A DNA stretch of 64,000 nucleotides from Oceanobacillus halotolerans (GTDB lineage Bacteria; Bacillota; Bacilli; Bacillales; Amphibacillaceae): contig NZ_WIXL01000002.1 in assembly GCF_010993955.1 (NCBI RefSeq), positions 62,001-126,000 on the forward strand, written 5' to 3'. The notes under the pieces are model-generated. The model saw only the letters and a program-made list of their open reading frames with translations, was not told the DNA's origin and did no database searches. Made by a program: the position numbers and the translations under genes. Shown one piece after another: positions 36,389-45,692 of this stretch; the stretch's first letter is position 1, and each line of letters begins with the position of its first letter.

Positions 36389-37363
36389 CTAGTGTTTGGT
36401 TATTGCTTTTGCGATGATATCTCCATGGAATCGACCATTTTCAATAAAAATTTTATTATTATTATATCCTGCTGCCACAACACCAGCTACATAAATTCTG
36501 GCTACATTTGTCTCCATCGTATCTTCCTTATAGTGTGGTTGCCCACTTTCTTGATCAATCATAACCCCTGCAGCTTCTAATAAATGATGATCTGGTTTAT
36601 AACCTGTCATCGCAAACACAAAGTCATTTTGGATTGTTTTGATATCCCCATTTGCAGTAAAGGTAACATCGTTTTTTGTTATGTTTGTTACATGTGCATT
36701 AAATACCATATCGACCTTTTTCTTACGTATTAATGAATCAAATTCAGGCAAAATCCATGGTTTTATACTTTTTGAGTAATCCTCTCCACGATAAAGTACT
36801 GTAACACGCGCTCCTGCCTTGTATAGTTCGAGGGTTGCATCAACTGCTGAATTCTTACCACCAATGACGATTATATCTTGATCATAGTATGGATGAGCCT
36901 CCTTAAAATAATGCATTACTTTTGGAAGGGATTCCCCAGGGACATTGATAAAGTTTGGTTGATCATAATATCCAGTAGCAATAATGACATGTTCAGCCTC
37001 ATATTCATTTTTTTCGTTTTCCTTTGTTTCTGTAGAGACATAAATTTTATTTCCACTAGGCTTGATTTTATTAACCTTTTCATAGGTATTCATTCGTAAT
37101 TGTTTTCGTTCGGCAACAGTTCGATAATAGGCCAAAGCTTGATTTCTTACAGGCTTTTGCTTTTCTGTTATAAATGGAACTCCACCAATTTCAAGTTTAT
37201 CACTGGAACTAAAAAATGTTTGATGAGTCGGGAATTGGTAAATTGTATTGACAACATTTCCCTTCTCTATAATTAATGGCTCTAGCCCAGTATCTTGTAG
37301 CGCAAGTGCACTACTCATACCACATGGACCTCCACCAATAATGATGACGGACTCTTTTTTCAT
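36389..37363 (-). CDS. ypdA: Bacillithiol disulfide reductase YpdA
   Basis: FAD/NADPH-dependent flavoprotein that reduces bacillithiol disulfide. The 324-residue protein has the FAD-binding IIGGGPCGMSSALAL (about 7-21) and an internal NADPH site IVIGGKNSAVDATLELYKAG (about 160-179). Start at the ATG at 37363, downstream of AAAGGAAG; this gives exactly the size of the B. subtilis protein, and twelve more open codons upstream lack support. It complements bshA at the other end of the window. Confidence 0.93.
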   Translation of the reverse strand: MKKESVIIIGGGPCGMSSALALQDTGLEPLIIEKGNVVNTIYQFPTHQTFFSSSDKLEIGGVPFITEKQKPVRNQALAYYRTVAERKQLRMNTYEKVNKIKPSGNKIYVSTETKENEKNEYEAEHVIIATGYYDQPNFINVPGESLPKVMHYFKEAHPYYDQDIIVIGGKNSAVDATLELYKAGARVTVLYRGEDYSKSIKPWILPEFDSLIRKKKVDMVFNAHVTNITKNDVTFTANGDIKTIQNDFVFAMTGYKPDHHLLEAAGVMIDQESGQPHYKEDTMETNVARIYVAGVVAAGYNNNKIFIENGRFHGDIIAKAITKH

Positions 37364-37529
37364 ATTACGCACTTCCTTTACTCCCTTGCTTTTTAGCATT
37401 TCCTATGGCTCTTTTCACATGTTTTGTTGCTTTCTTAACGAAACATCTTCTATATAATACGACGTAATATAGAAGCTTTGATTTCCGTAGCGATATTCAT
37501 AGCTAAAACTATTGCGCATCATATATCAA

Positions 37530-37582
37530 CCATGTATTAAGATTTATACTTGAAAAAGCAACATCTTTTAGAAAAAAGCCTT
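37530..37582 (+). repeat. R2-family tail sequence
   Basis: ATTAAGATTTATACTTGAAAAAGCAACATCTTTTAGAAAAAAGCC-like stretch (split here as ATTAAGATTTATACTTG and AAAAGCAACATCTTTTAG). The same tail is found at 43411-43462, and shorter forms at 11441-11490, 44441-44462 and 54961-55018. TACGACGTAATA about 70 bases upstream resembles the R2 end. Confidence 0.6.
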
Positions 37583-37589
37583 TCCTCAC

Positions 37590-37632
37590 AAAAAAACTCC
37601 TATCTAACTATACAGGATAGGAGTTATTTTTT
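37590..37632 (-). terminator. Terminator after glutamate dehydrogenase gene
   Basis: Minus-strand hairpin ACTCCTATCC...GATAGGAGT followed by TTTTTTT. Confidence 0.86.
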
Positions 37633-37661
37633 CAGTTCTAACGTATTACATACTTTATTTA

Positions 37662-38942
37662 TTATACCCAACCTCTGAATCTGGAGGCTTCAGCCATTTT
37701 ACGAACACCGATCATATATGCAGCTAGGCGCATATCAATTTGGCGAGTTTGGGCTGTATTATAAATAGAGTTGAAAGCTTTCACCATAATATTTTGTAAT
37801 TTTTCTGCAATTTCATCTTCCGTCCAATAGTAGCCCTGATTATTTTGTACCCATTCAAAGTATGATACTGTGACACCACCTGCTGAAGCAAGAACATCTG
37901 GGACTAATAAAATACCTCTTTCAGATAATATTTTGGTAGCTTCCATTGTTGTTGGTCCATTTGCAGCTTCTACTACAATACCCGCTTTAATATTATGTGC
38001 ATTTTCTTCGGTAATTTGATTTTCTACTGCAGCTGGCACAAGAATATCACAATCCAACTCCAAGAGGTCTTTATTGGAAATAGTATTATTAAACAATTTT
38101 GTCACTGTACCAAAACTATCACGTCGATCCAATAAATAATCAATATCAAGTCCCTCTGGGTCATGCAATGCGCCATATGCATCTGAAATTCCAACTACTT
38201 TAGCACCTGCATCATGTAAAAATTTTGATAAAAAGCTCCCCGCATTCCCAAATCCTTGAACAACGACACGTGCTCCTTTTACATCAATACCTTTTTTCTT
38301 AGCAGCTTCTTCAATACAAATTGTTACACCTTTTGCAGTTGCAGATTCTCTTCCATGGGAACCACCAAGTACAATTGGTTTACCAGTAATAAACCCTGGA
38401 TTATTAAATTCATCAATTCGGCTATACTCATCCATCATCCAAGCCATTATTTGCGAGTTCGTAAATACATCAGGTGCTGGAATATCTTTTGTTGGACCTA
38501 CAATTTGACTTATTGCACGAACATACCCACGACTAACTCCTTCTAATTCGCGAAAAGACATTTCTCGTGGGTCGCAAACTATACCACCTTTTCCTCCACC
38601 ATATGGTAGATCTACTATACCTGCTTTTAAACTCATCCAAATTGATAATGCCTTAACTTCTTTCTCTGTTACATCAGGATGGAATCGAACCCCACCTTTC
38701 GTGGGACCTACTGCATCATTGTGTTGTGCACGGTAACCAGTGAAGATTTTTATTGAGCCATCATCCATTCGAACAGGAATTCTTACTGTCATCATACGGA
38801 TAGGGTCTTTTAACAATTCAAATACTTCATCAGGGTAACCCAACTTCTCCAACGCATTTTTTACAACAGTTCGTGTTGAACTTAATATATCCATCTGATT
38901 ACTTTTTTCTTTGGTAGAATCTGCTGCTTTTTCGGCTACCAT
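37662..38942 (-). CDS. gudB: NAD-specific glutamate dehydrogenase
   Basis: Deaminates glutamate to 2-oxoglutarate, linking amino-acid use to the citric acid cycle. The 426-residue protein has the catalytic lysine segment PYGGGKGGIVCDP (about 113-125) and the Rossmann loop VQGFGNAGS near 230. The stretch EKEVKALSIW contains a single VKA, so the duplication that inactivates gudB in the B. subtilis 168 laboratory strain is absent. The name gudB rather than rocG follows position and similarity and is not certain. A perfect cre site lies about 120 bases upstream. Confidence 0.93.
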   Translation of the reverse strand: MVAEKAADSTKEKSNQMDILSSTRTVVKNALEKLGYPDEVFELLKDPIRMMTVRIPVRMDDGSIKIFTGYRAQHNDAVGPTKGGVRFHPDVTEKEVKALSIWMSLKAGIVDLPYGGGKGGIVCDPREMSFRELEGVSRGYVRAISQIVGPTKDIPAPDVFTNSQIMAWMMDEYSRIDEFNNPGFITGKPIVLGGSHGRESATAKGVTICIEEAAKKKGIDVKGARVVVQGFGNAGSFLSKFLHDAGAKVVGISDAYGALHDPEGLDIDYLLDRRDSFGTVTKLFNNTISNKDLLELDCDILVPAAVENQITEENAHNIKAGIVVEAANGPTTMEATKILSERGILLVPDVLASAGGVTVSYFEWVQNNQGYYWTEDEIAEKLQNIMVKAFNSIYNTAQTRQIDMRLAAYMIGVRKMAEASRFRGWV

Positions 38943-39061
38943 GAATTTACCTCCTAGAATACAAATAAATATTTATTAATGCTGTTCTCAGAGATTAGTA
39001 TACACTTTCAATATAAATATGCAATAAAATTAAACGAATTTTTGTAACTAATTTTTATTAA

Positions 39062-39076
39062 ATGGAAACGATTTCA
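39062..39076. promoter_or_regulatory. Catabolite-responsive element (cre) upstream of gudB
   Basis: ATGGAAACGATTTCA fits the CcpA consensus WTGNAANCGNWWNCA at every fixed position. It lies between mecB and the glutamate dehydrogenase gene, 120 bases before the start of the latter, so CcpA repression by sugars is expected. CcpA control of the paralogue rocG is known in B. subtilis. Confidence 0.7.
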
Positions 39077-39116
39077 AAAACCAATGTATATTTTTCATTT
39101 TTTCAATATTTGACTA

Positions 39117-39701
39117 TCATTTATTACAAAATGATTGAACAAGTTGCTCAACTGCATTTTCACTTACTATACGTTTACCATATTCCTCTAATCGAGGAAT
39201 TGTAATAATACTTGGTATAGAGAATTCTGACATAATAGCAATAAAATCTTCTTTCTTTACATCATGTAAATCGGATTCATCAATTACCACATAATAACGA
39301 TCATCCATATAATAAAGGGTACCACCTGTAATATCGAGTATCGACAAACGGGATGCTACTTGAATAACATGTTCGAAATCCATGAACACGAACAGTAAAT
39401 TTTCACTCTCATCCATTGTTACTTTCATCTCAAAGAAATCATCTTCCACACTCTCCGGCTCTACCCTCTGTGTGACAAATACATGCATTCCTTGTGCTTG
39501 CATTAGTTGTACTTGAACTAATAATAAACCTTCTAATTCAATACCCAATTCATAGCTAGCTTCAAACATCATATCACTAAATAGGTTCTGTACACTGGCT
39601 AAATCCTGCCATAAATCTTCTGTCGTAAAACCTCGTTCAATGAGATCTTCAAAGGTAAGAAAAATCGTAAATTGATTTTCGGATACTCGTTCCATACGCA
39701 T
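39117..39701 (-). CDS. mecB: Adaptor protein MecA paralogue MecB (YpbH)
   Basis: ClpC adaptor of the MecA/YpbH family that delivers substrates for degradation. The 194-residue protein has the family N-terminus MRMERVSENQFTIFLTFEDL, the LWQDLASVQNLFSDMM segment and a C-terminal domain with FEHVIQVASRL. The N-terminus and its place in the ypb cluster identify it as MecB rather than MecA, which sits near spx in related genomes. It ends 170 bases before gudB. Confidence 0.85.
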   Translation of the reverse strand: MRMERVSENQFTIFLTFEDLIERGFTTEDLWQDLASVQNLFSDMMFEASYELGIELEGLLLVQVQLMQAQGMHVFVTQRVEPESVEDDFFEMKVTMDESENLLFVFMDFEHVIQVASRLSILDITGGTLYYMDDRYYVVIDESDLHDVKKEDFIAIMSEFSIPSIITIPRLEEYGKRIVSENAVEQLVQSFCNK

Positions 39702-39853
39702 TTAGCATCCCCCTTTGGTCGCATTTAGTATCATTATATGCTTGTTGTATCATTGTTGAACTTCATTTTTTTACATCATATTGTTTTTTCTAAAAGTACT
39801 ACATTGATTACGTATTGTTTCCATAAAGTTGAAAATCAAAACATTTTCTAACA

Positions 39854-40147
39854 TCACACATATTCATACATTAGTAAATAGGCTAGTACGATAGCAGTCA
39901 TCACTATCATTACGAAAAATAATCGAATATAAGGCTTTCTCCATTTTAATTTTAAACGTTGCTTACTCGTATGGTGAACTTCCTTTCGCGGTGGTAATGT
40001 TAAGATATCTACATCATCATCGTTACCCACATTTTTGTTCCTTTTGCTTTGATCTACCTTACCTTTGGTTTGTGTATCAGAAACTTCTTCAAATAATTCG
40101 CGCAACGTTTGTGCTTGATCTTGTGATTTTTGCATTTCCACACCCAT
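39854..40147 (-). CDS. Short YpbE-like membrane protein lacking LysM
   Basis: A 97-residue protein: a charged cytoplasmic part (1-70), then one membrane helix (about 74-92) ending in EYV. It follows the CPBP protease gene, where B. subtilis has ypbE, a roughly 240-residue protein with a similar charged front and membrane helix followed by an extracellular LysM domain. Here nothing follows the helix. GAGGTGA stands before the ATG at 40147. The relation to ypbE is inferred from order and topology only. Confidence 0.6.
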   Translation of the reverse strand: MGVEMQKSQDQAQTLRELFEEVSDTQTKGKVDQSKRNKNVGNDDDVDILTLPPRKEVHHTSKQRLKLKWRKPYIRLFFVMIVMTAIVLAYLLMYEYV

Positions 40148-40156
40148 TGAATCACC

Positions 40157-40726
40157 TCATTTTTTTAATCGAATTACCATTGCTAAAAGAAAGTCAATTA
40201 TAAAATGTGCCGTAATCGTTACCGTTAGACTTTCTGTTAATTCGAATAAATAACCAATGTAAAAACTAACGAGCAATACAGATATTAGTAATACAATTTT
40301 CTTTAAGTAACGAAAGTGTATTAAGGCAAAAATTGTACTAGCTACGAAATAACCAACTGTCGTCTGAATCACTCCTCTAAATAACAGTTCCTCAGAAATA
40401 GCAACAAATAGGGTAATATAAAAAATTTCTACAAAACTTCTATTTTTAAATACCCGTTCGTTAATGCCACCATCATCATAATAACGTTTAGGAAAAACTC
40501 CCATAAGGATTAAGTCAATCAACACAATTAACAAACCAGGTAGTACACCATAGTAAAAAATAGTATGTAAATCCCAATCAAAATAAAGAAACCAATCTGT
40601 AACATTTTCAAATAACAAGAAACTTAATACAATACTCAATAATAAAAGAAAAAATTGCGTCAATAATACTTGTATTTTTAACTCTTGGTCTGTCAATTGT
40701 TTTATGATTTCACTTTGCTTTGTCAT
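40157..40726 (-). CDS. ypbD: CPBP family intramembrane glutamic protease (YpbD)
   Basis: A 189-residue membrane protein of the CPBP/Abi family. The motif EELLFRGVIQ (about 110-119) carries the paired glutamates and arginine, FALIHF (about 134-139) the first histidine, and ITAHFIIDF (about 173-181) the second. Such proteins are putative intramembrane peptidases. The gene overlaps the end of recS by 17 bases, so translation is coupled, as in the B. subtilis ypbB-recS-ypbD group. Confidence 0.9.
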   Translation of the reverse strand: MTKQSEIIKQLTDQELKIQVLLTQFFLLLLSIVLSFLLFENVTDWFLYFDWDLHTIFYYGVLPGLLIVLIDLILMGVFPKRYYDDGGINERVFKNRSFVEIFYITLFVAISEELLFRGVIQTTVGYFVASTIFALIHFRYLKKIVLLISVLLVSFYIGYLFELTESLTVTITAHFIIDFLLAMVIRLKK

Positions 40727-42263
40727 TCATTTTCTCTCCTACCAATAAGATCCTTTTCAGTCTTTTTTGCCAAGAATAAGGAGTATTGTTTCGTTGTGTC
40801 TGTTCTGGTTTCCAATCTGAAAAAGAGAAACCACAATTAGAACAACAAGCAAATTTAGGCTTTTTTATAGTAGTTTGAAAGTTTTGGTAAATTTTTCTTC
40901 GTAAACAATCTGTCGCATTAATCCATGAAACCATCTCTATTAATTTCTTTTCTTTTAACAACTGACGTGACTGAATAAAAGAATCAATCTGATGAAATGT
41001 TTGCTCCCAGTTTAACTCACTGTAAAGAATAGATTGTCCTTTAATCATACCATGTTTTTCTAATTGGAACCGTAAAAATCGCCATTGTATTTCACTTAAT
41101 TGAAAATCCCTAGCTATCTCTTCTTGATCGTCAGGTAAGGTAATGTCTTTTTTGAACCATGTAGAAAGTTTTTCCATAACATCATGGACTTCAGTTCGAG
41201 ACGGTAATTCCTGTCTAATAAATGATTGTGGTATATAAATGTCATGCTTGGAATATAGCAATAGACTGATACTTGCATTACCATCACGACCAGCTCTTCC
41301 TATTTCTTGTATAAAGGATTCAACTTGAGCTGGGAAATGATAATGTATAATAAGTCGTATATTTGGTTTATTTATACCCATCCCAAATGCACTCGTACAA
41401 CATATGACATCTAATTGGTCATTTGTAAATTGTTGTTGAATGGAGATACGATCTATATGTTCCATCCCACCATGATAATAAGCAATTCTTAAAGATGGAT
41501 TTGCCTCTTGTAGACGATTGGATACATCCTCGGTCGCTTGTTTACTAGAAAAATAGACAAGGGTTGGAACCCGATATGTTGAAAAGATATGGTTCATAAT
41601 CATGAGTTTCTCACGATCACCTCCAACCTCTTCTATCGAAAATATAATATTATCTCGATCCATTGGGTAAATATGTTTTATCATGGATGGACGATTAAGC
41701 ATTGATAAAATATCTTCCTGGACAGTCGGTGTAGCCGTTGCACTCAATGCTAATACTGTTGGTTCTTGTAAATCTTCTATAATCGATTTTAATTTTAAGT
41801 AATCAGGGCGAAACTCATGTCCCCATTGGGATATACAGTGAGCCTCATCAATCACAAACAAACTAACATGCACCCTTTTTAAGGTTGATTGTAGAATTGG
41901 ATGTTGTAACATTTCAGGGGAAACATATACTAATTTATATTGATGTATATTCTGTAAGACGTTCTTCCTTTCGTTATATTCCATAAAACTATTAATAGCT
42001 ACTACTTCTTTAAAATGATTTGCTTTAAGCTCTTTAACTTGATCCATCATTAACGAAATTAAGGGAGATACGACGATTGTAATACCCTCTAAAAGTTTTG
42101 CTGGTAATTGATAGCACAAGGATTTACCCGATCCAGTCGGTAACACCCCTAATACATCGTTTCCATTCATCACATCCTCAATAATCTCTAGTTGACCTTC
42201 TCGAAATGTTTCATAACCAAAATATTGTTGTAAATTATCAATTAAATAGGCTGTTTGATTCAT
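40710..42263 (-). CDS. recS: RecQ-family DNA helicase (RecS)
   Basis: ATP-dependent 3-to-5-prime DNA helicase. At 517 residues it resembles the short RecS form without an HRDC domain. Motif I is GVLPTGSGKSLCYQLPA (about 39-55), motif II DEAHCISQWGHEFRPDY (about 134-150), and the C-terminal region has an RxxIYxNF stretch followed by zinc ligands in FACCSNCGF. I use the ATG at 42263, five bases after GGTGAG; the GTG at 42272 overlaps that site. It overlaps ypbB by 26 bases, implying coupled expression. Confidence 0.92.
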   Translation of the reverse strand: MNQTAYLIDNLQQYFGYETFREGQLEIIEDVMNGNDVLGVLPTGSGKSLCYQLPAKLLEGITIVVSPLISLMMDQVKELKANHFKEVVAINSFMEYNERKNVLQNIHQYKLVYVSPEMLQHPILQSTLKRVHVSLFVIDEAHCISQWGHEFRPDYLKLKSIIEDLQEPTVLALSATATPTVQEDILSMLNRPSMIKHIYPMDRDNIIFSIEEVGGDREKLMIMNHIFSTYRVPTLVYFSSKQATEDVSNRLQEANPSLRIAYYHGGMEHIDRISIQQQFTNDQLDVICCTSAFGMGINKPNIRLIIHYHFPAQVESFIQEIGRAGRDGNASISLLLYSKHDIYIPQSFIRQELPSRTEVHDVMEKLSTWFKKDITLPDDQEEIARDFQLSEIQWRFLRFQLEKHGMIKGQSILYSELNWEQTFHQIDSFIQSRQLLKEKKLIEMVSWINATDCLRRKIYQNFQTTIKKPKFACCSNCGFSFSDWKPEQTQRNNTPYSWQKRLKRILLVGEKMNDKAK

Positions 42264-43329
42264 TATTCTCACCAGATTTCAACGATATTGTAGTAGTAGC
42301 AATAACTAACCGAATTTGAAAGTAACTAGTTGTTTCACGTAGTAATTGTTTAATTTGTTTTAATTTAAAGGAATTAGCTTGCTTAATAGCAGCTATAATT
42401 TCTTGATATGCGGATTGATCGACATATTGATGTAATGGAAAAGATGGGTCATAAATAGCAATTTCCACTATATGATCATAAATAGTATTCAGTTTCAAAC
42501 CGCGATAGGCTGCAATCTGCTTTAGCGAATAATGTTGATGAAGCAATTGATTCGTTTTTTTAGCTGAATTTGTAATAAATCGATTAGTCGTTAGATCATT
42601 GACGAAATTAGTTAACAATGGATATTGAGACTGTAGGTTTAACACCTCATGTAACATATAATGATGAGTTGCAGTTAATCGTAACTGAATATCATGCTCA
42701 TGTAAATTATATTGGTAACATAATTGTTGTATACTTTGTCCATAATTTTGGTAGCCAGTTAATCGGTCTACAAAAATAGATGCATGCAAATCACTAATCC
42801 CCTTTAATAGCTGTCTTAATTCATGATACAGTGCTAGTAGAACCTTATCCTGATTGTCCTTATGTACATAAAAAAACTGTCTTACCCATGTTGTAATGGT
42901 TGAGCGATCTATGATTGGGATAAAAGAATAATACCCCATTTTGCTGTTCGTTACTGTTTGAATAACGAGTAGCAACCTTTCAGAGAATGCAACTTCCATA
43001 TCACTATAACGTAACCCATTAATATGTTGAAAAAACGAATCATCTTTCTGTTGATGAACTATATTTAGCCCTTTTTCTGTTAGTTGAATGGTATTTTCAA
43101 CATGAGGCTTTATAACATTTTGTTTCTTTAATTGTAAAATTCTTTCGTCAAAAGCATCCCTACCCAACGTTTTATAAATCCCATAAAATGATCCTATTTT
43201 AAATATATGTGCATCTTGTACCGTCTGGATTGATTTTTTACCTATTAGTATATAATAAATTGCTTGAATGCTTCGTTCTGTTTTTATTTTTTCCAAGCAT
43301 GTTATGATAATTTGATCAAGTAGTTGCAA
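42238..43329 (-). CDS. ypbB: Helix-turn-helix protein YpbB
   Basis: A 363-residue protein of the YpbB family, always found before the recS helicase. The C-terminal part contains a helicase-associated winged-helix region with HYSLKQIAAYRGLKLNTIYDHIVE (about 265-288). It may be a DNA-binding partner of RecS, but no activity has been shown. The strong overlap with recS supports a joint role. The ATG follows GGAGGTGTG-like bases. Confidence 0.85.
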   Translation of the reverse strand: MQLLDQIIITCLEKIKTERSIQAIYYILIGKKSIQTVQDAHIFKIGSFYGIYKTLGRDAFDERILQLKKQNVIKPHVENTIQLTEKGLNIVHQQKDDSFFQHINGLRYSDMEVAFSERLLLVIQTVTNSKMGYYSFIPIIDRSTITTWVRQFFYVHKDNQDKVLLALYHELRQLLKGISDLHASIFVDRLTGYQNYGQSIQQLCYQYNLHEHDIQLRLTATHHYMLHEVLNLQSQYPLLTNFVNDLTTNRFITNSAKKTNQLLHQHYSLKQIAAYRGLKLNTIYDHIVEIAIYDPSFPLHQYVDQSAYQEIIAAIKQANSFKLKQIKQLLRETTSYFQIRLVIATTTISLKSGENNESNSLFN

Positions 43330-43410
43330 GAATCACACCTCCTTTTTTGAAAGGTATATGTTTTGTATAGAATCTTTTAGCATTATTTGTTGTTTTTTAA
43401 CGTCTTCTAT

Positions 43411-43462
43411 ATATACATTAAGAATTATACTTGAAAAAGCAACAATCTTTTAGAAAAAAGCC
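43411..43462 (+). repeat. R2-family tail sequence
   Basis: Nearly the same stretch as at 37530-37582: ACATTAAGAATTATACTTG then AAAAAGCAACAATCTTTTAG. It stands alone in the gap between ypbB and the ferredoxin gene, apparently a remnant. Confidence 0.6.
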
Positions 43463-43578
43463 TGTGGTAACATGTTTTAAACATTTACCTTCTTATCTTT
43501 TTTCTATGAATCATCCAGTATTGAAATATTTACAAAACAAACTTAAAATAAAAGGTGGTAGGTTTCTGAGATTGTTAG

Positions 43579-43845
<267 letters not shown>

Positions 43846-43849
43846 AGAG

Positions 43850-43887
43850 AAGCTGTTTCATTTCTCCAAGGTGAAATCAGCTTTTTT
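43850..43887 (+). terminator. Terminator after fer
   Basis: AAGCTG-TTTCA...GAAAT-CAGCTT hairpin followed by TTTTTT. Confidence 0.75.
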
Positions 43888-43974
43888 ACATAATAATTAA
43901 ATATTATCATATTAGGACACATCCTAAAAGTACTATTCTTGCCTATTACAAATAATGTTTATGTTAGGGTGCCT

Positions 43975-44462
43975 TTAAGAGGATGTTCAAAAAGTCTGGT
44001 AAAAATGGCACATCTAATTCTTTGTTGGCTTACTTTTTCAGCTCCTTTGAAAAGACACTACACTTTTCCTTGTTGCGATGTAGATTCTAGGGAGCATTCC
44101 TTGTGCTCACGTATTAATTGCACACACTCCGCTGCTGGGAGCTTCGCCGCCTCGAACTTTCGACTCGACAGGACGTGCTAGTGTCAGCGTTGCAACAGGA
44201 CGCCTGAGACCTTAGCCGACTCGGTCCTTTTTACCCTCCTTTTTGAACACGTACTTTTATAAATTTTGTTGTTTTTTATATGAAAGACTTAAATACGCAT
44301 ACTTTGTTGTTTTTACCGCTGATATAAACTGCTACATCATATACTGCGCCAGAAATAAACTCCGCTATCACCATAGAAACAAGTTTGAACAGATGTCGAA
44401 CTCATACCCATGGTGAAAGCTACTTACTGGAGCGAGTACTGCAAAGCAATCATCTTTTAGAA
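43975..44462 (+). repeat. Mosaic of intergenic repeat fragments
   Basis: This 620-base gap between fer and rsiX holds no convincing gene. Near 44158-44205 a TCGACTCGACAGGACGTGCT module with TTGCAACAGGACG is shared with 60377-60412 and, in part, with R1 ends. At 44378-44440 a GTTTGAACAGATGTCG and CCCATGGTGAAAGC stretch matches R2. At 44446-44462 the ATCTTTTAGAAC tail appears. The order suggests several partial insertions or deletions. Confidence 0.6.
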
Positions 44463-44468
44463 CTTACT

Positions 44469-45692
44469 TTAATTAGTGTTGATATGGATTGGATTAACTG
44501 CATTTGGTACCTGAATAGGTTCGGTTAGAATATATGGGCCAACCTTATCAACGGTTACATTTTCAAATTGTACCATCCTATATCCAAAACTTTTAGCAGT
44601 CATCATGATTGCATCAATCATTGTCACCATTTCTTGTGTTGGCTCAAATGTAGAAGTGATTGTGATTTCCAGTGTATTCCCAGTTTCAGCTACCGTAAAT
44701 TCCGTATTGGTTGGTACTGAGTTGAATACATTAAATGTTTCGTCACTTTGCTTCAGGTCTTCTAATGCATTAGCAATGGTAACAGATTCATCCTGTGGAA
44801 TTGGAATTAGAAACTGATGTTCATCAGATGCTCGATATAATTTATAGGCAAAATTAGTGTCATGTATAATTTCGATTTCATCTATCATACCATATGGACC
44901 GACTTCTATCCCCTGATTACCTTCCTCTTGTTGCAGTTTAATTAAATCCATTTGATATGGGCGAAACATCGTTATTAATAACTGTTCAAACATAGTTGCC
45001 ATTGCAGAGCTTTGACCAACATTAAAATCATCAGGAAAAGTAGCATTGACGATACCATTCGCTTCATCCATTTCAAATAGTACATCTTGAAATAGATAAT
45101 TACTAACACCCCATTCGTCTTCTTGTAAATAATCATCTAACTTATTGTAGAATGAAGCAATATTCTCATCTTCTGGAATAACAATGGAAAGCGGTATAGT
45201 ATACTGTCCCTGTCGATCAGCAAGTGCCATGTAAAGGATCGATTCATCAGACGCAGGCTCATCATGCACAACATGGCTCTTCAATGATGACTCTGGAGCC
45301 ATAGATTCAGCTTGTTCCTCTTCCGTCTTTTCCTCGTTATCCGTCGTCCTGTTAGGTTCTTCCTTTTGAGATAGATTAGATTCCTTCTTGGTGCTCTCCT
45401 CCTGGGCAACATCCAATGTATTATCTTCTGTAGCCTGGTTATTGGAAGAATCTTCAGTTGCTTGATTGGACCCATTATTGACAAGCATAGGAATTAATAA
45501 TAAAACAATTGCAAATGCAGAAATAGTTCCAATTACTGGAATAAGGACTTTTTTCTGTTTTCCACTAGAGGGTTGATCCATTTTGGCGGAGATACGTTCA
45601 TATAATTCTTCTTTAGAAATATCATGCTTAATTGTTGGAAGTTGTTCTAACTTTTCAATCATTTTACGCTCTTCTTCATTTGATGATTTCAT
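44469..45692 (-). CDS. rsiX: Anti-sigma-X factor
   Basis: Membrane anti-sigma factor that holds SigX inactive. The 407-residue protein has a cytoplasmic N-terminal region (about 1-48), one membrane helix (about 50-70), an acidic N/E/T-rich stretch, and a large extracellular part with two related halves (about 150-260 and 285-400). It overlaps sigX by four bases (ATGA-type), the classical ECF sigma/anti-sigma arrangement. It resembles B. subtilis RsiX in size and topology. Confidence 0.9.
   Translation of the reverse strand: MKSSNEEERKMIEKLEQLPTIKHDISKEELYERISAKMDQPSSGKQKKVLIPVIGTISAFAIVLLLIPMLVNNGSNQATEDSSNNQATEDNTLDVAQEESTKKESNLSQKEEPNRTTDNEEKTEEEQAESMAPESSLKSHVVHDEPASDESILYMALADRQGQYTIPLSIVIPEDENIASFYNKLDDYLQEDEWGVSNYLFQDVLFEMDEANGIVNATFPDDFNVGQSSAMATMFEQLLITMFRPYQMDLIKLQQEEGNQGIEVGPYGMIDEIEIIHDTNFAYKLYRASDEHQFLIPIPQDESVTIANALEDLKQSDETFNVFNSVPTNTEFTVAETGNTLEITITSTFEPTQEMVTMIDAIMMTAKSFGYRMVQFENVTVDKVGPYILTEPIQVPNAVNPIHINTN

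Noticed and set aside
43939-44181. 80-codon plus-strand frame after fer
   Set aside because: Consists of mosaic repeat sequence; no start signal and no recognisable protein.
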